Source: Psychromicrobium lacuslunae (lineage in GTDB: Bacteria; Actinomycetota; Actinomycetes; Actinomycetales; Micrococcaceae). Taken from it: a stretch of DNA of 64,000 nt. The notes under the pieces were generated by a model, which made no database searches, was not told the DNA's origin, and worked only from the letters and a program-made list of their open reading frames with translations. Of this stretch, positions 52,271 through 61,960 are shown piece after piece; the stretch's first letter is position 1; every line of letters starts with the position of its first letter. The stretch lies in contig NZ_CP011005.1 in the NCBI RefSeq assembly GCF_000950575.1, forward strand, positions 1,550,001 to 1,614,000, read 5' to 3'. A program made the position numbers and the translations under genes.

Positions 52271-52630
52271 ATGACGGTGAACTCGATTGCCGAGTATATC
52301 GATCAGTACGACGGAGAGGTGCAGCAGCGACTACTCACCGTATACGAACTGATCCGCTCAGCCGCGCCCCATACAGCGGTCGAATCAATCAGCTGGCGGA
52401 TGCCGACCTTTAAACTCGATACCGAGCCTCTTTTCTTCTTCACTGCTGCGAAGCGTCATATCAGCTTCTACCCCACCGCAGAAGTGATAGCGCATTTCGA
52501 CAGCGACCTTGATGGATATGGCACCACCGAGCACGCTATCCAATTCCCCCATAACGCCCCGCTACCGATTGAACTCATCCGTCAGATCATTGACTGGCGG
52601 CTACAACAGCTGCCCTCGGGTAATAGCTGA
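52271..52630 (+). CDS. DUF1801 (YdhG-like) protein
   Basis: 119 residues: SIAEYIDQYDGEVQQRLLTV, ESISWRMPTFKLDTEPLFFF, KRHISFYPTAEVIAHFDSDL and GTTEHAIQFPHNAPLPIELI, the standard DUF1801 alpha/beta fold shared with the Bacillus YdhG/Fra frataxin-like protein. An iron-chaperone role is known for one member only, so function is open. AAGGAGAG lies upstream of the ATG. It is convergent with ssrA across a bidirectional terminator. Confidence 0.88.
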   Translation: MTVNSIAEYIDQYDGEVQQRLLTVYELIRSAAPHTAVESISWRMPTFKLDTEPLFFFTAAKRHISFYPTAEVIAHFDSDLDGYGTTEHAIQFPHNAPLPIELIRQIIDWRLQQLPSGNS

Positions 52631-52662
52631 GCCAACAACCTTAGTCGTTCCGGGCACAAAAC

Positions 52663-52697
52663 AATAGCCCCGGAATCACGGAGATTCCGGGGCTATT
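52663..52697. terminator. Bidirectional terminator between DUF1801 gene and ssrA
   Basis: AATAGCCCCGGAATC, five bases, GATTCCGGGGCTATT: perfect 15-bp stem. On the minus strand it is followed by GTTTTG, ending ssrA. Confidence 0.85.
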
Positions 52698-52701
52698 TCA
52701 G

Positions 52702-53066
52702 TGGAGATGGGGGGAATTGAACCCCCGTCCGATGTCGTGTTGTCAGGGCTTCTCCGGGCGCAGTTTGCGTTCGGTCTACTTGGCTCCAGCAATCTTGCAA
52801 ACGAGTTGCTGCCAAGCCCAGTCGTCTAAAAGTCCCTTGCATTGCAACGACAACAACACAAAGCAGTGGCTCTCTAGATGACGCCAAGATCCGGGTAGAG
52901 AGCATTCCCGGTTTGACGGACCGTCAGGCTGCTTTAGGCAGCGAGAGCGAAGTCAGTGCGCTTAGAATTGGCACTTATTGGTTTACAGAGAGCGTTTACG
53001 AGATAACCCTGTATCCTCGGCCCGCTTCACCTGTCGCGACTAACATCGTCGAAACCTGTCATCCCC
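52702..53066 (-). ncRNA. ssrA: Transfer-messenger RNA (tmRNA)
   Basis: The 5' GGGGATG pairs with 3' CATCTCC, discriminator A at 52702, CCA added after transcription. The T-arm-like end GGGGGTTCAATTCCCCC is visible on the minus strand. The tag frame (minus 52972-52934) reads GCC AAT TCT ... TAA = ANSKRTDFALAA, ending in the ALAA degradation signal. About 365 nt. smpB lies 2.3 kb upstream on the same strand. Confidence 0.95.
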
Positions 53067-53115
53067 ATATGTACTTATCAAGGTAATCCACTCTACCCCA
53101 AATGGCAGCCACTCT

Positions 53116-54444
53116 CTACAGCAATCCGGACTCTGCTTTTATTTCCAGTACTTTCAGAGCAGCAGCATCAACCAGTTTCGCGAACGCCGGATCAGCCTTA
53201 GAGCGTTGCACTAGACCCTGGTACATGGCCGGCAACAGCGCCTGGTTGGTGCACAGTGCCATGGTGCCGCCGGCCGCCAGGAAGTTGACCCCGCGGTTGG
53301 CCACTGCGTACGGCGAAAGCTGCACGGCATCGCAGATATCATCAGAGACCACGATGCCGTTGAAGCCCAGGTCGCCACGCAACATCTGATTAATCACCAC
53401 CGGCGAGAACGGCGCAATGTTCGTGGCATCAATACGCGGGTAGAGCGCATTAGAGACCATCACCCAGCGCACTCCTGAATTCACTGCGTCCTTGAAAGGC
53501 AGCAGGTAGGGGTCGTTCCGGCTCGTGGTTGGATCGGTTACCCCGCTGGCGACGTCGGTGTTCTCCGTGACCCGGCCTAAGCCCGGGAAGTGCTTCACGG
53601 TCGGCGCGACTCCGCTGGCGGCAAAGCCCAGCGCCGCTGATACCCCGTAACTGGAGACCGCTTGCGGAGTGTAGCCGTACTGTCGTCCGAAATGACCGAT
53701 CGGCGCGTTCTGCGGCGCAAAAGCTGCCGAAGGCACAGTATCTAGCACCGGGGCGAAGTTGACGTTCACCCCGGCGGCAGCGAGCTGCTGACCCCAGCTG
53801 GTTGCCTCGGTCTTCAGCTGGGCCGGGCTCACCCCGGTTTGGTCGATTGCCGAGGGCATCGCAGAGAAGCCCGGTCCGTTCATGATCTGCACCAGGCCGC
53901 CTTCTTGGTCAGTGGCGACGAACTGCTTCACTCCCCCGGTACTTTTTGCGTTCACCGTGGCCTTGAGCTGATTGACCAGCGCAGCGACCGCCGGAGCCCC
54001 GTCATAGCTGCGGCCCTTCAAAAAGACGTTTCCGACGTGCATGCTATTGAGCGCTGCCAGGGTATTGGCATCGGCACCGGTCACCGGAGAGGAGACCATC
54101 AGTACTTGGCCGACTTTCTGCTCGAGGCTCAGCTTGGCAAGGACTTGTTGCGCCGGGCTCGGTGCAGGGCTGCTCGGGTCCGGCGTTGGGCTGTTGGAAG
54201 CGCCCGGGCCGTTGGAGGCGCTGGTGCTGCTGGAAGCACTGGGGCTGTTTGAGACACTGGGCGAGGCTGAAGTTGTCGAGCTGACCGGGCTGCTGCTTTG
54301 CCCCGTCGTCGAACTTTGCGCCGCTGCCGGTTGGCCAAGCAGTCCGGAGGCATTGAGCCCAAACACGATCGCCAGTACCAGCAGCAAAGCAACGATCACC
54401 GCCGAAACAACTATCCAGCCCTTTTTACCCCACGCCCTCGTCAT
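53116..54444 (-). CDS. Glycoside hydrolase family 3 (beta-N-acetylglucosaminidase-like), membrane-anchored
   Basis: 442 residues. One N-terminal membrane segment (WIVVSAVIVALLLVLAIVFG), a long Ser/Ala/Thr/Pro linker (about 35-95), then a GH3 barrel: DQEGGLVQIMNGPGFSAMPS, GVNVNFAPVLDTVP, the NagZ-type KHFPGLGRVTENTDVASG loop, and GIVVSDDICD with the nucleophile Asp. Unlike cytosolic NagZ it is predicted outside the membrane, suiting cell-wall muropeptide trimming. The ATG overlaps the stop of the CtaG-like gene. Confidence 0.9.
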   Translation of the reverse strand: MTRAWGKKGWIVVSAVIVALLLVLAIVFGLNASGLLGQPAAAQSSTTGQSSSPVSSTTSASPSVSNSPSASSSTSASNGPGASNSPTPDPSSPAPSPAQQVLAKLSLEQKVGQVLMVSSPVTGADANTLAALNSMHVGNVFLKGRSYDGAPAVAALVNQLKATVNAKSTGGVKQFVATDQEGGLVQIMNGPGFSAMPSAIDQTGVSPAQLKTEATSWGQQLAAAGVNVNFAPVLDTVPSAAFAPQNAPIGHFGRQYGYTPQAVSSYGVSAALGFAASGVAPTVKHFPGLGRVTENTDVASGVTDPTTSRNDPYLLPFKDAVNSGVRWVMVSNALYPRIDATNIAPFSPVVINQMLRGDLGFNGIVVSDDICDAVQLSPYAVANRGVNFLAAGGTMALCTNQALLPAMYQGLVQRSKADPAFAKLVDAAALKVLEIKAESGLL

Positions 54445-55334
54445 GATGATCTCCCGTCGTTGCCGTAAAACCGTTGTAAATGTGCCTCGCTGAGGGCTTC
54501 CATCTCTTCATCGCTCAGTTCGTCCACGGCCGCCCGCTCCCGCTTATCCATGGTGGCAAATCGCATGAACATCAGAATGAGCAACGGCAGATCGGCCGCC
54601 TCGGCGATGAACCAAAGCCAGTCCCCGGCTAATTGCTGGTCTCGCAGCGGGTTGGGGAACCAGGGTGGCTGCGCTCCAGAGAACGGCGCGGCACCATCCA
54701 GGACAGTATTAGATAGCCGCAAGAAAACTCCGGGCACGGCGTCGAGCAGTAATTCGATAAAAGCGAAGAGCAGCTGCAGCACGATCAAACCGTTGAGCGC
54801 TTTACCGCCAGCCTCGGCTACCGGCAGCACCATCAATAGACCGACCAGCGGCAACAGCACGGTCAGACCTTGATCCAGCGGGGCGTTCAGTCGCAGTGTT
54901 CCGGCCAACGGGGTGAGCATCATTGAAAACAGCAGGAGGCCCAATATTGGCGCCACCACGGCATTACCGAAGAACGCCAGCGGACGACGAGTCAACCTCG
55001 CCAGTACGGTTCGAGTCCGGCCCCTGGGAAAAGCTAATCGCGCCAGCGTCAACGGCTTCCCTAACGCCAGCAGCAACGGGACAACAAAGAGCAACAGGGC
55101 GAGCTTGATCGAAAAGGCCCACCGGAGTTCCTCAGCATAGCTCCCCAAGAAGCCGCAGCTCACCCAGAGATAGCTAGCCAAACCCAGCAGAAAAAACATT
55201 GCCGTTCTGCGCAGCGGCCACCGCTCCGCCACCGAGCGCACCGCCCAAAGGTAGCTACCGCCGAGGAATAGCGCGGTCAGCAACGCCCAAGGATCGAAGG
55301 TCCAGACGCTCAGGAACTCCGCGAAAGAAGGCAT
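54441..55334 (-). CDS. CtaG-family cytochrome c oxidase assembly protein
   Basis: 297 residues with seven or eight hydrophobic helices and the caa3_CtaG pattern: FDPWALLTALFLGGSYLWAV, YLWVSCGFLGSYAEELRWAF, MLTPLAGTLRLNAPLD, PLRDQQLAGDWLWFIAEAAD. The family helps copper insertion into heme-copper oxidases, although Bacillus CtaG's exact role is debated. A charged C-terminal tail (DKRERAAVDELSDEEMEALS) is cytoplasmic. It lies one base after smpB and overlaps the GH3 gene, so probably in the smpB transcript. Confidence 0.85.
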   Translation of the reverse strand: MPSFAEFLSVWTFDPWALLTALFLGGSYLWAVRSVAERWPLRRTAMFFLLGLASYLWVSCGFLGSYAEELRWAFSIKLALLLFVVPLLLALGKPLTLARLAFPRGRTRTVLARLTRRPLAFFGNAVVAPILGLLLFSMMLTPLAGTLRLNAPLDQGLTVLLPLVGLLMVLPVAEAGGKALNGLIVLQLLFAFIELLLDAVPGVFLRLSNTVLDGAAPFSGAQPPWFPNPLRDQQLAGDWLWFIAEAADLPLLILMFMRFATMDKRERAAVDELSDEEMEALSEAHLQRFYGNDGRSS

Positions 55335-55805
55335 TTAGCCGTGGTTCTTCTCTCGCATGGCCCGCTGAGCTTCACGAGAATCCTGAGCCTCACGCAGCGC
55401 CTGCCGCTTATCGTATTCACGCTTACCTTTAGCCAGTGCGATCTCGACCTTGACCTTGCCGTCAAGGAAGTAGAGTTGCAGGGGCACAATGGTAAAGCCC
55501 GCCTCGCGGGTCTTATGCGAAATCTTAATCAACTCGGCACGATGCAGCAGTAACTTACGACGACGGCGAGCCGAGTGATTGGTCCAGGAGCCGTTGAGAT
55601 ATTCAGGGATGTAGACGGCTTCCAGCCACAACTCGTCACCGTAAAAGGTGGCAAAACCATCTGTTAGATTAGCTTTGCCCTCGCGCAAGGACTTGACCTC
55701 GGTGCCCATCAGGGCCAGGCCAGCTTCGTAGGTATCTGAAATGAGGTAGTCGTGCCGCGCCTTGCGATTGGTGGCCACTACCTTCCGGCCACTTTCCTTT
55801 GGCAC
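55335..55805 (-). CDS. smpB: SsrA-binding protein
   Basis: 156 residues: VVATNRKARHDYLISDTYEA, GTEVKSLREGKANLTDGFAT, EYLNGSWTNHSARRRRKLLL and the basic C-terminal tail GKREYDKRQALREAQDSREA that enters the ribosomal mRNA channel. It binds tmRNA for trans-translation. GTG start with AAGGAG upstream. Part of the conserved prfB-ftsE-ftsX-M23-smpB order, with ssrA close by. Confidence 0.97.
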   Translation of the reverse strand: MPKESGRKVVATNRKARHDYLISDTYEAGLALMGTEVKSLREGKANLTDGFATFYGDELWLEAVYIPEYLNGSWTNHSARRRRKLLLHRAELIKISHKTREAGFTIVPLQLYFLDGKVKVEIALAKGKREYDKRQALREAQDSREAQRAMREKNHG

Positions 55806-55868
55806 AGCAGAACTCCTTCATTTAGTGGGCAAGTTAACTAGTGTACTCCCCGGGCCAAACGGGCAAAT

Positions 55869-57233
55869 TTAGAGCAAACCCGAAGGGTCGACCGGCTGAC
55901 CGTTCACCCAGGTCTCAAAGTGCGCGTGGCAGCCAGTGGAGTTTCCGGTACCGCCGCTGTAGGCGATGATGTCACCGCGGTTGACCTGTTGACCAGCTGA
56001 AACCGCCACCGATGAGTTGTGGTAGTAAACGGTGGTCAAGGCATTTCCTTGCACCACGCCGTGGTCGATGTGCACCGTGAAGCCACCACCATTATTGAGC
56101 CAACCAGCCACTGCGATGGTGCCCGAGGCAGGTGCCCGGACCGGAGTGCCACACGGCACTCCATAATCAATACCGGTGTGCAAGTATGAGCCGGTGCCGT
56201 TGAAGTCAATGGTGCCTGGCGGCACTAGACGCCAGCCCCAGCCCGAGGTGATCGGGAAACCAGCGAACGGAGATACCAAGCCAAAAGCCGAGGGGTTTCC
56301 GGGTGGCGGTGGCTGGTAGTTATTGTTTCCGGCAGCCGCGGCAGCAGCTTTGGCAGCGGCTTCGGCAGCTTCACGAGCTTTGCGGGCCCGCTCAGCGATC
56401 TGCGCTGCAACATTGTCTTGCTGGGTCTTCACCGCGGCTAGTTTGGCCTGGATCTGAGGTTTCTTTGCGTTCAGCTCTTTACTCAACGCGGTGGTGTCCG
56501 CCAAAAGTTTATCCAGCTTGGCCTTCTGCGCGGCAGCCTCTTGCTGAGCTGACTTCTCGGCGGCCAACGCGTCGTCCGCTTTTGCCTTGAGGTCCTTAAT
56601 TTCGACCTCAACAGCGGCCAAACGTGCTTTGGCGTTGATATTAGTGGCGTTTTGCTGAGCCAGCTTATTCAAGGTGGCGGTTTGGCTGCGGGTTGCCTGA
56701 TCGGCAGCGCTCAGGCTCTCCGCTAGATTCTTCATATCGGAGCCGAGTAAGAAGGTCAGACCAGCGGGCAATCCACCCGTTTTATACGATTGCGCAGCAA
56801 TTTGACCGATTACCTTTTTAGATTCGGCAGCTTTCTTTTGATCTGCCGCAATCTGCGCGATGATGTTGTCTTTATTTTGTTCAGCGAGATCTACCCGGGC
56901 AGACAAAGCCTCAACTTGCGAGGTCGCGGCAGCGACGCGACTCTGAGCGGTTGATACTGCTTGCTGAGCGGCTGGCAACATGCCGGTGTACAAGGTGAGG
57001 TTGGCGGCCGATTTGGCGATTCCAGCATCGACGAACTCCAGCGAAGACTGCACCTCAGCGGCTTGTTGTTGCAGGCTATTTGCTTGATCCTCAAGGCTGT
57101 CGGCGGAAGCCGGGGCAGTGCCCAGGAAAAGCGGAACGACTAGGCCGGCAGCCAAGCCAGCAGTAACGCATAAACTCAGCACACGCCGAAACGGTTTTTC
57201 CCCCAGAGCATCTCGCTTGATGATGTTCATCAT
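55869..57233 (-). CDS. Secreted M23 peptidase with coiled-coil (EnvC-like)
   Basis: 454 residues: signal peptide (about 1-45), a long heptad-rich coiled coil (about 48-290, many Ala/Gln/Lys), an Asn/Pro linker, then an M23/LytM domain (about 320-454) with HTGIDYGVPCGTPVRAPASG (H-x-x-x-D) and GCHAHFETW (HxH), so the metal site is intact. In EnvC and mycobacterial RipC-type proteins the coiled coil is moved by FtsEX to activate cell-wall cleavage; here the gene follows ftsE-ftsX. GAGAGG precedes the ATG at 57233. Confidence 0.93.
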   Translation of the reverse strand: MMNIIKRDALGEKPFRRVLSLCVTAGLAAGLVVPLFLGTAPASADSLEDQANSLQQQAAEVQSSLEFVDAGIAKSAANLTLYTGMLPAAQQAVSTAQSRVAAATSQVEALSARVDLAEQNKDNIIAQIAADQKKAAESKKVIGQIAAQSYKTGGLPAGLTFLLGSDMKNLAESLSAADQATRSQTATLNKLAQQNATNINAKARLAAVEVEIKDLKAKADDALAAEKSAQQEAAAQKAKLDKLLADTTALSKELNAKKPQIQAKLAAVKTQQDNVAAQIAERARKAREAAEAAAKAAAAAAGNNNYQPPPPGNPSAFGLVSPFAGFPITSGWGWRLVPPGTIDFNGTGSYLHTGIDYGVPCGTPVRAPASGTIAVAGWLNNGGGFTVHIDHGVVQGNALTTVYYHNSSVAVSAGQQVNRGDIIAYSGGTGNSTGCHAHFETWVNGQPVDPSGLL

Positions 57234-57266
57234 TAGCCTCTCCAGATTTTCACTGCTTTAGCCATC

Positions 57267-58181
57267 TTAGACCTTCAAGTACTTCCTGAGGGTTATCCAA
57301 GAAGAGAATCCGGCAACAATAATGCTGATTCCGATCAGAATTGGACAGACCCACCAAACTTGACCCACATTTATGAAGACCATCCCCGGATTATTTGGGG
57401 CCAGCACTCCTTCAACGAGGAACTTAGTCACTGCCCACAAGGCCACCGAAGCTAAAACGGAGCCCACTAGTGCGGCGATGATGCCCTCCAAAATAAAGGG
57501 CAATTGCACCACGGTTTTAGAGGCGCCGACCAGACGCATAATCGCGGTCTCGCGCCGTCGGCTGAATGCAGAGAGCCTGATTGTGGTGGAGACAAGCAAG
57601 AAGGCAGCGACCACCATGAGCCCCGCCACTACCACCGAAATGATTGTGCAGGTATTCAGAATGCCGAATAGGCCCTCAAAAATTTTCCGTTGATCAATGA
57701 CCTGATCAACACCAGCCACTGAGGAAAACCGCTCCTGGAAAATCGAGTATTTTTCCGGGTTGATCAGGCCGATTCGGAAGGAGGCTTGCAGTTGATCCTC
57801 GGTGACCGAGGCGCCGATCGGTGAGTCTTTGAACTGTTCACGAACGTGCACCAGAGCTTCGGCCTGAGACTCAAAAGCGGTGCTCTTGATGTACTGCTTG
57901 ATCTCCGGCGATTCGAGCAGGGCTTTAATATTGGCTTGCTGCTCCGGAGTCACTGCACCAGCGGCGCAAGTAGGGCTGACCGAATCTTTATTGCAAAGGA
58001 AAATTGAGACTTGGACCTTGTCGTACCAGTAATCCTTCATCACGTCGATTTGCTTCTGCAGCATGAAAGCGGCGCCGACGAAGGTCAACGAAACCAGGGT
58101 CACCAAGACCACCGAGATCACCATCGCCAGATTACGACGCAGCCCTGAACCGATCTCGCCGAGAATGAATCCGAGCCTCAC
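57267..58181 (-). CDS. ftsX: Cell-division protein FtsX
   Basis: 304 residues, four membrane helices: one at about 20-42 ([20 protein letters not shown]), then a large extracytoplasmic loop (about 45-170), and three after residue 175 ([59 protein letters not shown]). With FtsE it forms an ABC complex that regulates peptidoglycan hydrolases at the septum. The ATG overlaps the ftsE stop by four bases. Confidence 0.96.
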   Translation of the reverse strand: MRLGFILGEIGSGLRRNLAMVISVVLVTLVSLTFVGAAFMLQKQIDVMKDYWYDKVQVSIFLCNKDSVSPTCAAGAVTPEQQANIKALLESPEIKQYIKSTAFESQAEALVHVREQFKDSPIGASVTEDQLQASFRIGLINPEKYSIFQERFSSVAGVDQVIDQRKIFEGLFGILNTCTIISVVVAGLMVVAAFLLVSTTIRLSAFSRRRETAIMRLVGASKTVVQLPFILEGIIAALVGSVLASVALWAVTKFLVEGVLAPNNPGMVFINVGQVWWVCPILIGISIIVAGFSSWITLRKYLKV

Positions 58182-58936
58182 TTCTGCTCCTCGGCTTCCT
58201 CGCGCTCGGACGGTTGCTGATCACGCTTTTCGGAGTCGCCGACCTGCGGGATCATTGAGGTGTATAGCGCCTTCGCCTCGTCGCGGACGATGACGCCGTT
58301 TCGCAACTCGATCACGCGTTTACGATACTGATTGACGATATCGTCGTCGTGAGTGGCCATCACCACCGTGGTGCCGTTCTGGTTGATTTTGTCTAGCACC
58401 TTCATAATCCCCAGTGATGTTTCTGGATCGAGGTTTCCGGTCGGTTCATCAGCCAACAAGATGCCGGGCTTATTCACCACGGCCCGGGCTATTGCTACTC
58501 TCTGCTGCTCACCACCAGAAAGTTCATGCGGCATCCGGTTCTCTTTGCCCTGTAGGCCCACGGTTTTCAGTACGTCCGGTACGGTTTCCCGAATGATGCT
58601 ACGGCTGCGGCCAATCACCTGCATAGCGAAAGCGACATTGGCGAAAACAGTCTTTTGCGGCAGCAATCGGAAGTCTTGGAAGACGACGCCAATGCCGCGT
58701 CGCAGCTTAGGTACCCGCCAAGAAGAAATATGAGCGACGTTCTGCCCAGCGACATAGACGGCGCCGCTGGAGGCCTTGTCTTCTTTGAGGACCAGCCGCA
58801 GAAAGGTCGACTTTCCGGAGCCGGAAGCACCGACCAGGAAGGCGAATTCACTGCGGTCAATCTCCAAGGAAACCTTGTCCAGCGCGGGACGGCTTTTCCG
58901 GTCATAGACCTTGGTGACACTGTCGAAACGAATCAT
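58178..58936 (-). CDS. ftsE: Cell-division ATPase FtsE
   Basis: 252 residues. Walker [21 protein letters not shown]-loop [13 protein letters not shown], signature [16 protein letters not shown], Walker [13 protein letters not shown] and switch ATHDDDIV are complete. The C-terminal [20 protein letters not shown] is an acidic extension. It couples ATP hydrolysis to FtsX. prfB lies 182 bp upstream; that gap has no gene and only a weak AAAAGAG before the ATG. Confidence 0.96.
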   Translation of the reverse strand: MIRFDSVTKVYDRKSRPALDKVSLEIDRSEFAFLVGASGSGKSTFLRLVLKEDKASSGAVYVAGQNVAHISSWRVPKLRRGIGVVFQDFRLLPQKTVFANVAFAMQVIGRSRSIIRETVPDVLKTVGLQGKENRMPHELSGGEQQRVAIARAVVNKPGILLADEPTGNLDPETSLGIMKVLDKINQNGTTVVMATHDDDIVNQYRKRVIELRNGVIVRDEAKALYTSMIPQVGDSEKRDQQPSEREEAEEQK

Positions 58937-59118
58937 GGCTCTTTTTTCACCCAGTTCAGAGCCGGCGGCTGGGCAGGATCGGGGAAGAGTCCACCGGCTT
59001 TTCGACTATATGCACCAGTGGACCGGTATTGCGGGGACTCGGCTCGGTGTGTCGGCGAATTCTCCGAATCAACAGCTGGCTAACAGCTTGACGGGCCAGC
59101 TCCTCCGAGCCGAGCTAC

Positions 59119-60234
59119 TCACTCAGCGGCGTTGCGCTGATTCGCCCGCCAGCGGATGCCCGCATCGATGAAGTCGTCGATATCCCCGTCGAGCACGCCA
59201 GCGGTATTCCCGACTTCGTGTTCGGTGCGCAGGTCCTTGACCATCTGATACGGATTGAGCACATAGGAACGCATCTGATCGCCCCAGGAAGCTTTCACGT
59301 CACCAGCGAGTGCCTTCTTCTCCGCATCCTCTTCCTGCTTCTTCAGCAGCAGCAGCCTTGATTGCAACACCCGCAAGGCCGCGGCCCGATTTTGCAATTG
59401 CGACTTTTCATTCTGCATCGACACCACTGTGCCGGTGGGAATGTGAGTCAGTCGCACCGCTGAGTCGGTGGTATTCACCGACTGCCCACCGGGGCCAGAG
59501 GAGCGGAAAACATCGACCCGAATATCGTTTTCCGGGATCTCGATGCTGTCGGTCTGCTCAATCAGCGGGATGACTTCGACGGCAGCAAAGGAGGTCTGAC
59601 GGCGCCCCTGGTTGTCGAAGGGACTGATCCGGACTAGACGATGGGTGCCGGCTTCCACGCTGAGAGTGCCGAAAGCGTAAGGCGCCTTGACTTCGAAAGT
59701 CGCTGATTTCAAACCAGCTTCTTCGGCATAGGAGGTGTCCAATACCTGAGTTGAGTAGCCGTGTCGCTCCGCCCAGCGCAAATACATCCGCAACAGCATC
59801 TCAGCGAAATCGGCAGCGTCCACGCCGCCCGCACCGGATCGAATAGTGACGACGGCCTCGCGCTCGTCATACTCCCCCGCCAGCAAAGTGGTCACTTCGA
59901 GCTCCTGGAGAGACTTCTGCAAAGCCAGCAGTTCCTTGCCCGCTTCTGCCAAGGAATCGGCATCCGCTTCGGCCTCAGCTAGCTCCACCAGCACCTCGAG
60001 GTCGTCGATTCGAGATGCCAAAGATTCCAACCGCTCTAGTTTTGATTGAGCATGAGATAGCTGAGAGGTCACTTTCTGGGCCTTGGCTGGATCGTCCCAA
60101 AGGTCTGGAACACCAGCTTCAGCCGAAAGCGCCTCAATGTCCCTGCGCAAGGCCGCGGCATCAACCACCCGCTCGATTGACTCGTAGGTGGCACGGAGCG
60201 TGCGGATTTCTACCGGAAAGTCGATTTCTGCCAT
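59119..60234 (-). CDS. prfB: Peptide chain release factor 2
   Basis: 371 residues. Stop-codon recognition motif RISPFDNQ (SPF) and catalytic [18 protein letters not shown] (GGQ) are present. The gene is continuous, with no in-frame TGA, so the programmed frameshift of many prfB genes is absent, as in other high-GC actinobacteria. ATG at 60234 (MAEIDFPVE) fits the family; upstream TTG codons would add three residues. TAAGCT lies eight bases before the ATG, so a leaderless start is possible. Confidence 0.96.
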   Translation of the reverse strand: MAEIDFPVEIRTLRATYESIERVVDAAALRRDIEALSAEAGVPDLWDDPAKAQKVTSQLSHAQSKLERLESLASRIDDLEVLVELAEAEADADSLAEAGKELLALQKSLQELEVTTLLAGEYDEREAVVTIRSGAGGVDAADFAEMLLRMYLRWAERHGYSTQVLDTSYAEEAGLKSATFEVKAPYAFGTLSVEAGTHRLVRISPFDNQGRRQTSFAAVEVIPLIEQTDSIEIPENDIRVDVFRSSGPGGQSVNTTDSAVRLTHIPTGTVVSMQNEKSQLQNRAAALRVLQSRLLLLKKQEEDAEKKALAGDVKASWGDQMRSYVLNPYQMVKDLRTEHEVGNTAGVLDGDIDDFIDAGIRWRANQRNAAE

Positions 60235-60242
60235 GATCAACA

Positions 60243-60248
60243 AGCTTA
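60243..60248 (-). promoter_or_regulatory. Candidate -10 of prfB
   Basis: TAAGCT eight bases before the prfB ATG; no Shine-Dalgarno in between. Confidence 0.4.
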
Positions 60249-60283
60249 TGGCATCGCGAGCCGTGCCGAGATGAGAAGCCCGG

Positions 60284-60778
60284 TTAACGGTGTAATTGGG
60301 GCCGTGAAGTGCTCTCAGCGCTGATCGGAATACCGTCAGGGATCAACAGACTAAGGATCGGCGGATGTGCCACTGCGGTCAGCACGACCCGTGCGCTTTG
60401 CCCGTCGGGGCTTCCGGTGCCGGCTGAGATAGAGAGCTGGTCAAATTCGCCCGAGGCCACGTAGTCCTTGAGATATTGCTGAGCGGCGCTGATCACGACG
60501 TTCGAATCGAGGTGCAGCCCTGGGTGACTTTGAGAGTTATTGAGGGAAATTTGGTCCGCGGCGGCGGCAGCAGCTCCATCAGCAACCGACAGCAGCTTCT
60601 TGCTCTCAATATAGAGCGCCGAAGCTGCCGTCACGGTGGCGACAATCATTAGGCTAAGCAGCATGTATCCAATAGCCAGGACAGCAATCTGCCCCTCCTC
60701 CCCTTGATTCGCCCGCCACGCCGACACTGGCTTCGCCCGGTCATCGATAGCTGTCTGGTCATCGATAGCTACTGACAA
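60284..60778 (-). CDS. TadE/Rv3654c-like pseudopilin protein
   Basis: 164 residues. A cytoplasmic head (about 1-30) and one membrane helix ([20 protein letters not shown], about 26-48) with Glu near the start, then an extracytoplasmic domain. It matches the protein often called 'helicase/secretion neighbourhood TadE-like', the last gene of the Rv3659c-Rv3654c type locus. Codons near the N terminus carry an 18-bp direct repeat (60739-60770) encoding [12 protein letters not shown]. The reading frame overlaps the previous TadE gene by 20 bases. Confidence 0.8.
   Translation of the reverse strand: MSVAIDDQTAIDDRAKPVSAWRANQGEEGQIAVLAIGYMLLSLMIVATVTAASALYIESKKLLSVADGAAAAAADQISLNNSQSHPGLHLDSNVVISAAQQYLKDYVASGEFDQLSISAGTGSPDGQSARVVLTAVAHPPILSLLIPDGIPISAESTSRPQLHR
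60739..60770 (-). repeat. Direct repeat, 18-bp period, in the terminal tad gene
   Basis: GGTCATCGATAGCT at 60739-60752 and again at 60757-60770. In frame, giving AIDDQ-type units. Confidence 0.8.
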
Positions 60779-61319
60779 TTTGAGTGGCTTCCGACTGCAT
60801 TGTTGCTGCTGTGGTGTGCAGGGTGGGCAAAGTCGGTATGAGCGGCAAGGGCACCTTCAGTGAAATCTTCACTGAGATGGCTGTCCCCGGCGCCGTACAG
60901 TCGGACGGCGAACACGAAACCTGCATGGTGAATTGCTCCGCCGAGAAACCATAATCTGCCGCGGCCAGGATGATTGCCTGGTTCGCTTGCTGCTGAGCTA
61001 AGGCTGGCTGCTTGGACGTCGCCAGGATCTTTGCCGCCTGATCGGCCAATTCGACCGTCGCATAGGCACCCCCTTGCATTTGCCCCAACGTCACAACCAG
61101 GTAAATCACCGGAATCAGCAACACCGCGACCAAGAAGACGAACTCCACCACGGCGCTGCCTTGCTCGGCTGGTTTGCCTGGTTCGCCTTGGACATCCGGT
61201 TGAGCCTGCCTGGCCTCTTCAGCTTCCGGACTACACCGGACGGCGATACGGTCCATGGGCGTTATCAGCCAGGTCGCGGTCCGGCGGACAGCATTCTGTT
61301 CAAGGTTGCAGGACCGCAT
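60759..61319 (-). CDS. TadE-family pseudopilin
   Basis: 186 residues at most. After a basic/acidic N terminus the TadE signature EQGSAVVEFVFLVAVLLIPV (about 52-71) gives a single pilin-like helix with Glu5-type residues; the extracytoplasmic rest has a Cys pair (SCSPSDCTAPG). ATG at 61319 overlaps the previous stop by 20 bases; an ATG at about 61256 is an alternative but has no ribosome site. Likely a minor pseudopilin of the tad machinery. Confidence 0.82.
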   Translation of the reverse strand: MRSCNLEQNAVRRTATWLITPMDRIAVRCSPEAEEARQAQPDVQGEPGKPAEQGSAVVEFVFLVAVLLIPVIYLVVTLGQMQGGAYATVELADQAAKILATSKQPALAQQQANQAIILAAADYGFSAEQFTMQVSCSPSDCTAPGTAISVKISLKVPLPLIPTLPTLHTTAATMQSEATQIVSSYR

Positions 61320-61695
61320 GACCGCTGACCTCTAGGGCTTGCTGTACCCCTAGGAAACCGATCAGCGGCAACGGTGCCCTGATCGAAACTTGAAGTACTT
61401 TGAGGCCGCCCAGTTCTTGCTCTGAGCAGCTCACATCGGTGGAAAAGCTGGAGTTCAGGGCAGCATTGATCAGCTGCTTAGAACGTTCAGCGGCTTGTTC
61501 AGGCGATCGGTCGGCGAGCGCACCGAATTGTGCTCCGGAGACTGCAGCATCGATCAAGGTATTCCTGACGTGCAGCACTAAGGCGAGCTGGGCAATCGAG
61601 ACGAAGAGCAAGCTGAGCAACGCGCCGACCAAGACAAAATCCACCACCGCAGATCCAGCTTGCCGACGCAGCGACTCTGACTCTGACTCTGACAT
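61300..61695 (-). CDS. TadE-family pseudopilin (Rv3655c-like)
   Basis: 131 residues. Starts MSESESESLRRQAGSAVVDF, the three SE pairs coming from a TCAGAG hexamer repeat, followed by the TadE helix VLVGALLSLLFVSIAQLALV. A Cys appears in DVSCSEQELGG. ATG at 61695 overlaps the preceding stop as TAATG, so it is preferred to longer in-frame starts that would overlap the neighbour extensively. Confidence 0.85.
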   Translation of the reverse strand: MSESESESLRRQAGSAVVDFVLVGALLSLLFVSIAQLALVLHVRNTLIDAAVSGAQFGALADRSPEQAAERSKQLINAALNSSFSTDVSCSEQELGGLKVLQVSIRAPLPLIGFLGVQQALEVSGHAVLQP

Positions 61696-61943
61696 TATTT
61701 GTGCACTTGCTGAATGGCGTCGTTGAACATCCCGGTCAGCGCAGGCCCAGCAATGGCCAACAGCGCCGCAACCAGCAGCGCCGACATTAGCGTGACCATG
61801 ACCCAGCCCGGAACATCGCCGCGCTCCGGATGATCCGCAGCACGCAGTCGACGGAGGAGCAGCTGCCAAAAAAGTAATAGCCGGGCAGAGAGTGGCAGAG
61901 CACGATCAGATTTATTAATCGGTTTAAGAGGGATAGACGACAT
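61695..61943 (-). CDS. DUF4244 Flp-like pilin subunit
   Basis: 82 residues. MSSIPLKPINKSDRALPLSA and a basic stretch (LLRRLRAADHPERGDVPGWV) precede one helix (VMVTLMSALLVAALLAIAGP) and a short tail (GMFNDAIQQVHK). The layout is that of Rv3656c/DUF4244, the probable major Flp-type pilin. ATG at 61943 is chosen because GGAAGGAA precedes it; the ATG at 61958 is alternative. The classical Flp cleavage G/E-Y motif is not visible; no prepilin peptidase gene lies in this window. Confidence 0.75.
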   Translation of the reverse strand: MSSIPLKPINKSDRALPLSARLLLFWQLLLRRLRAADHPERGDVPGWVMVTLMSALLVAALLAIAGPALTGMFNDAIQQVHK

Positions 61944-61960
61944 AACGGTTCCTTCCATGG

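Noticed and set aside
59119-60234. Programmed frameshift in prfB
   Set aside because: The frame is continuous from the start through GGQ, with no in-frame TGA near codon 26.
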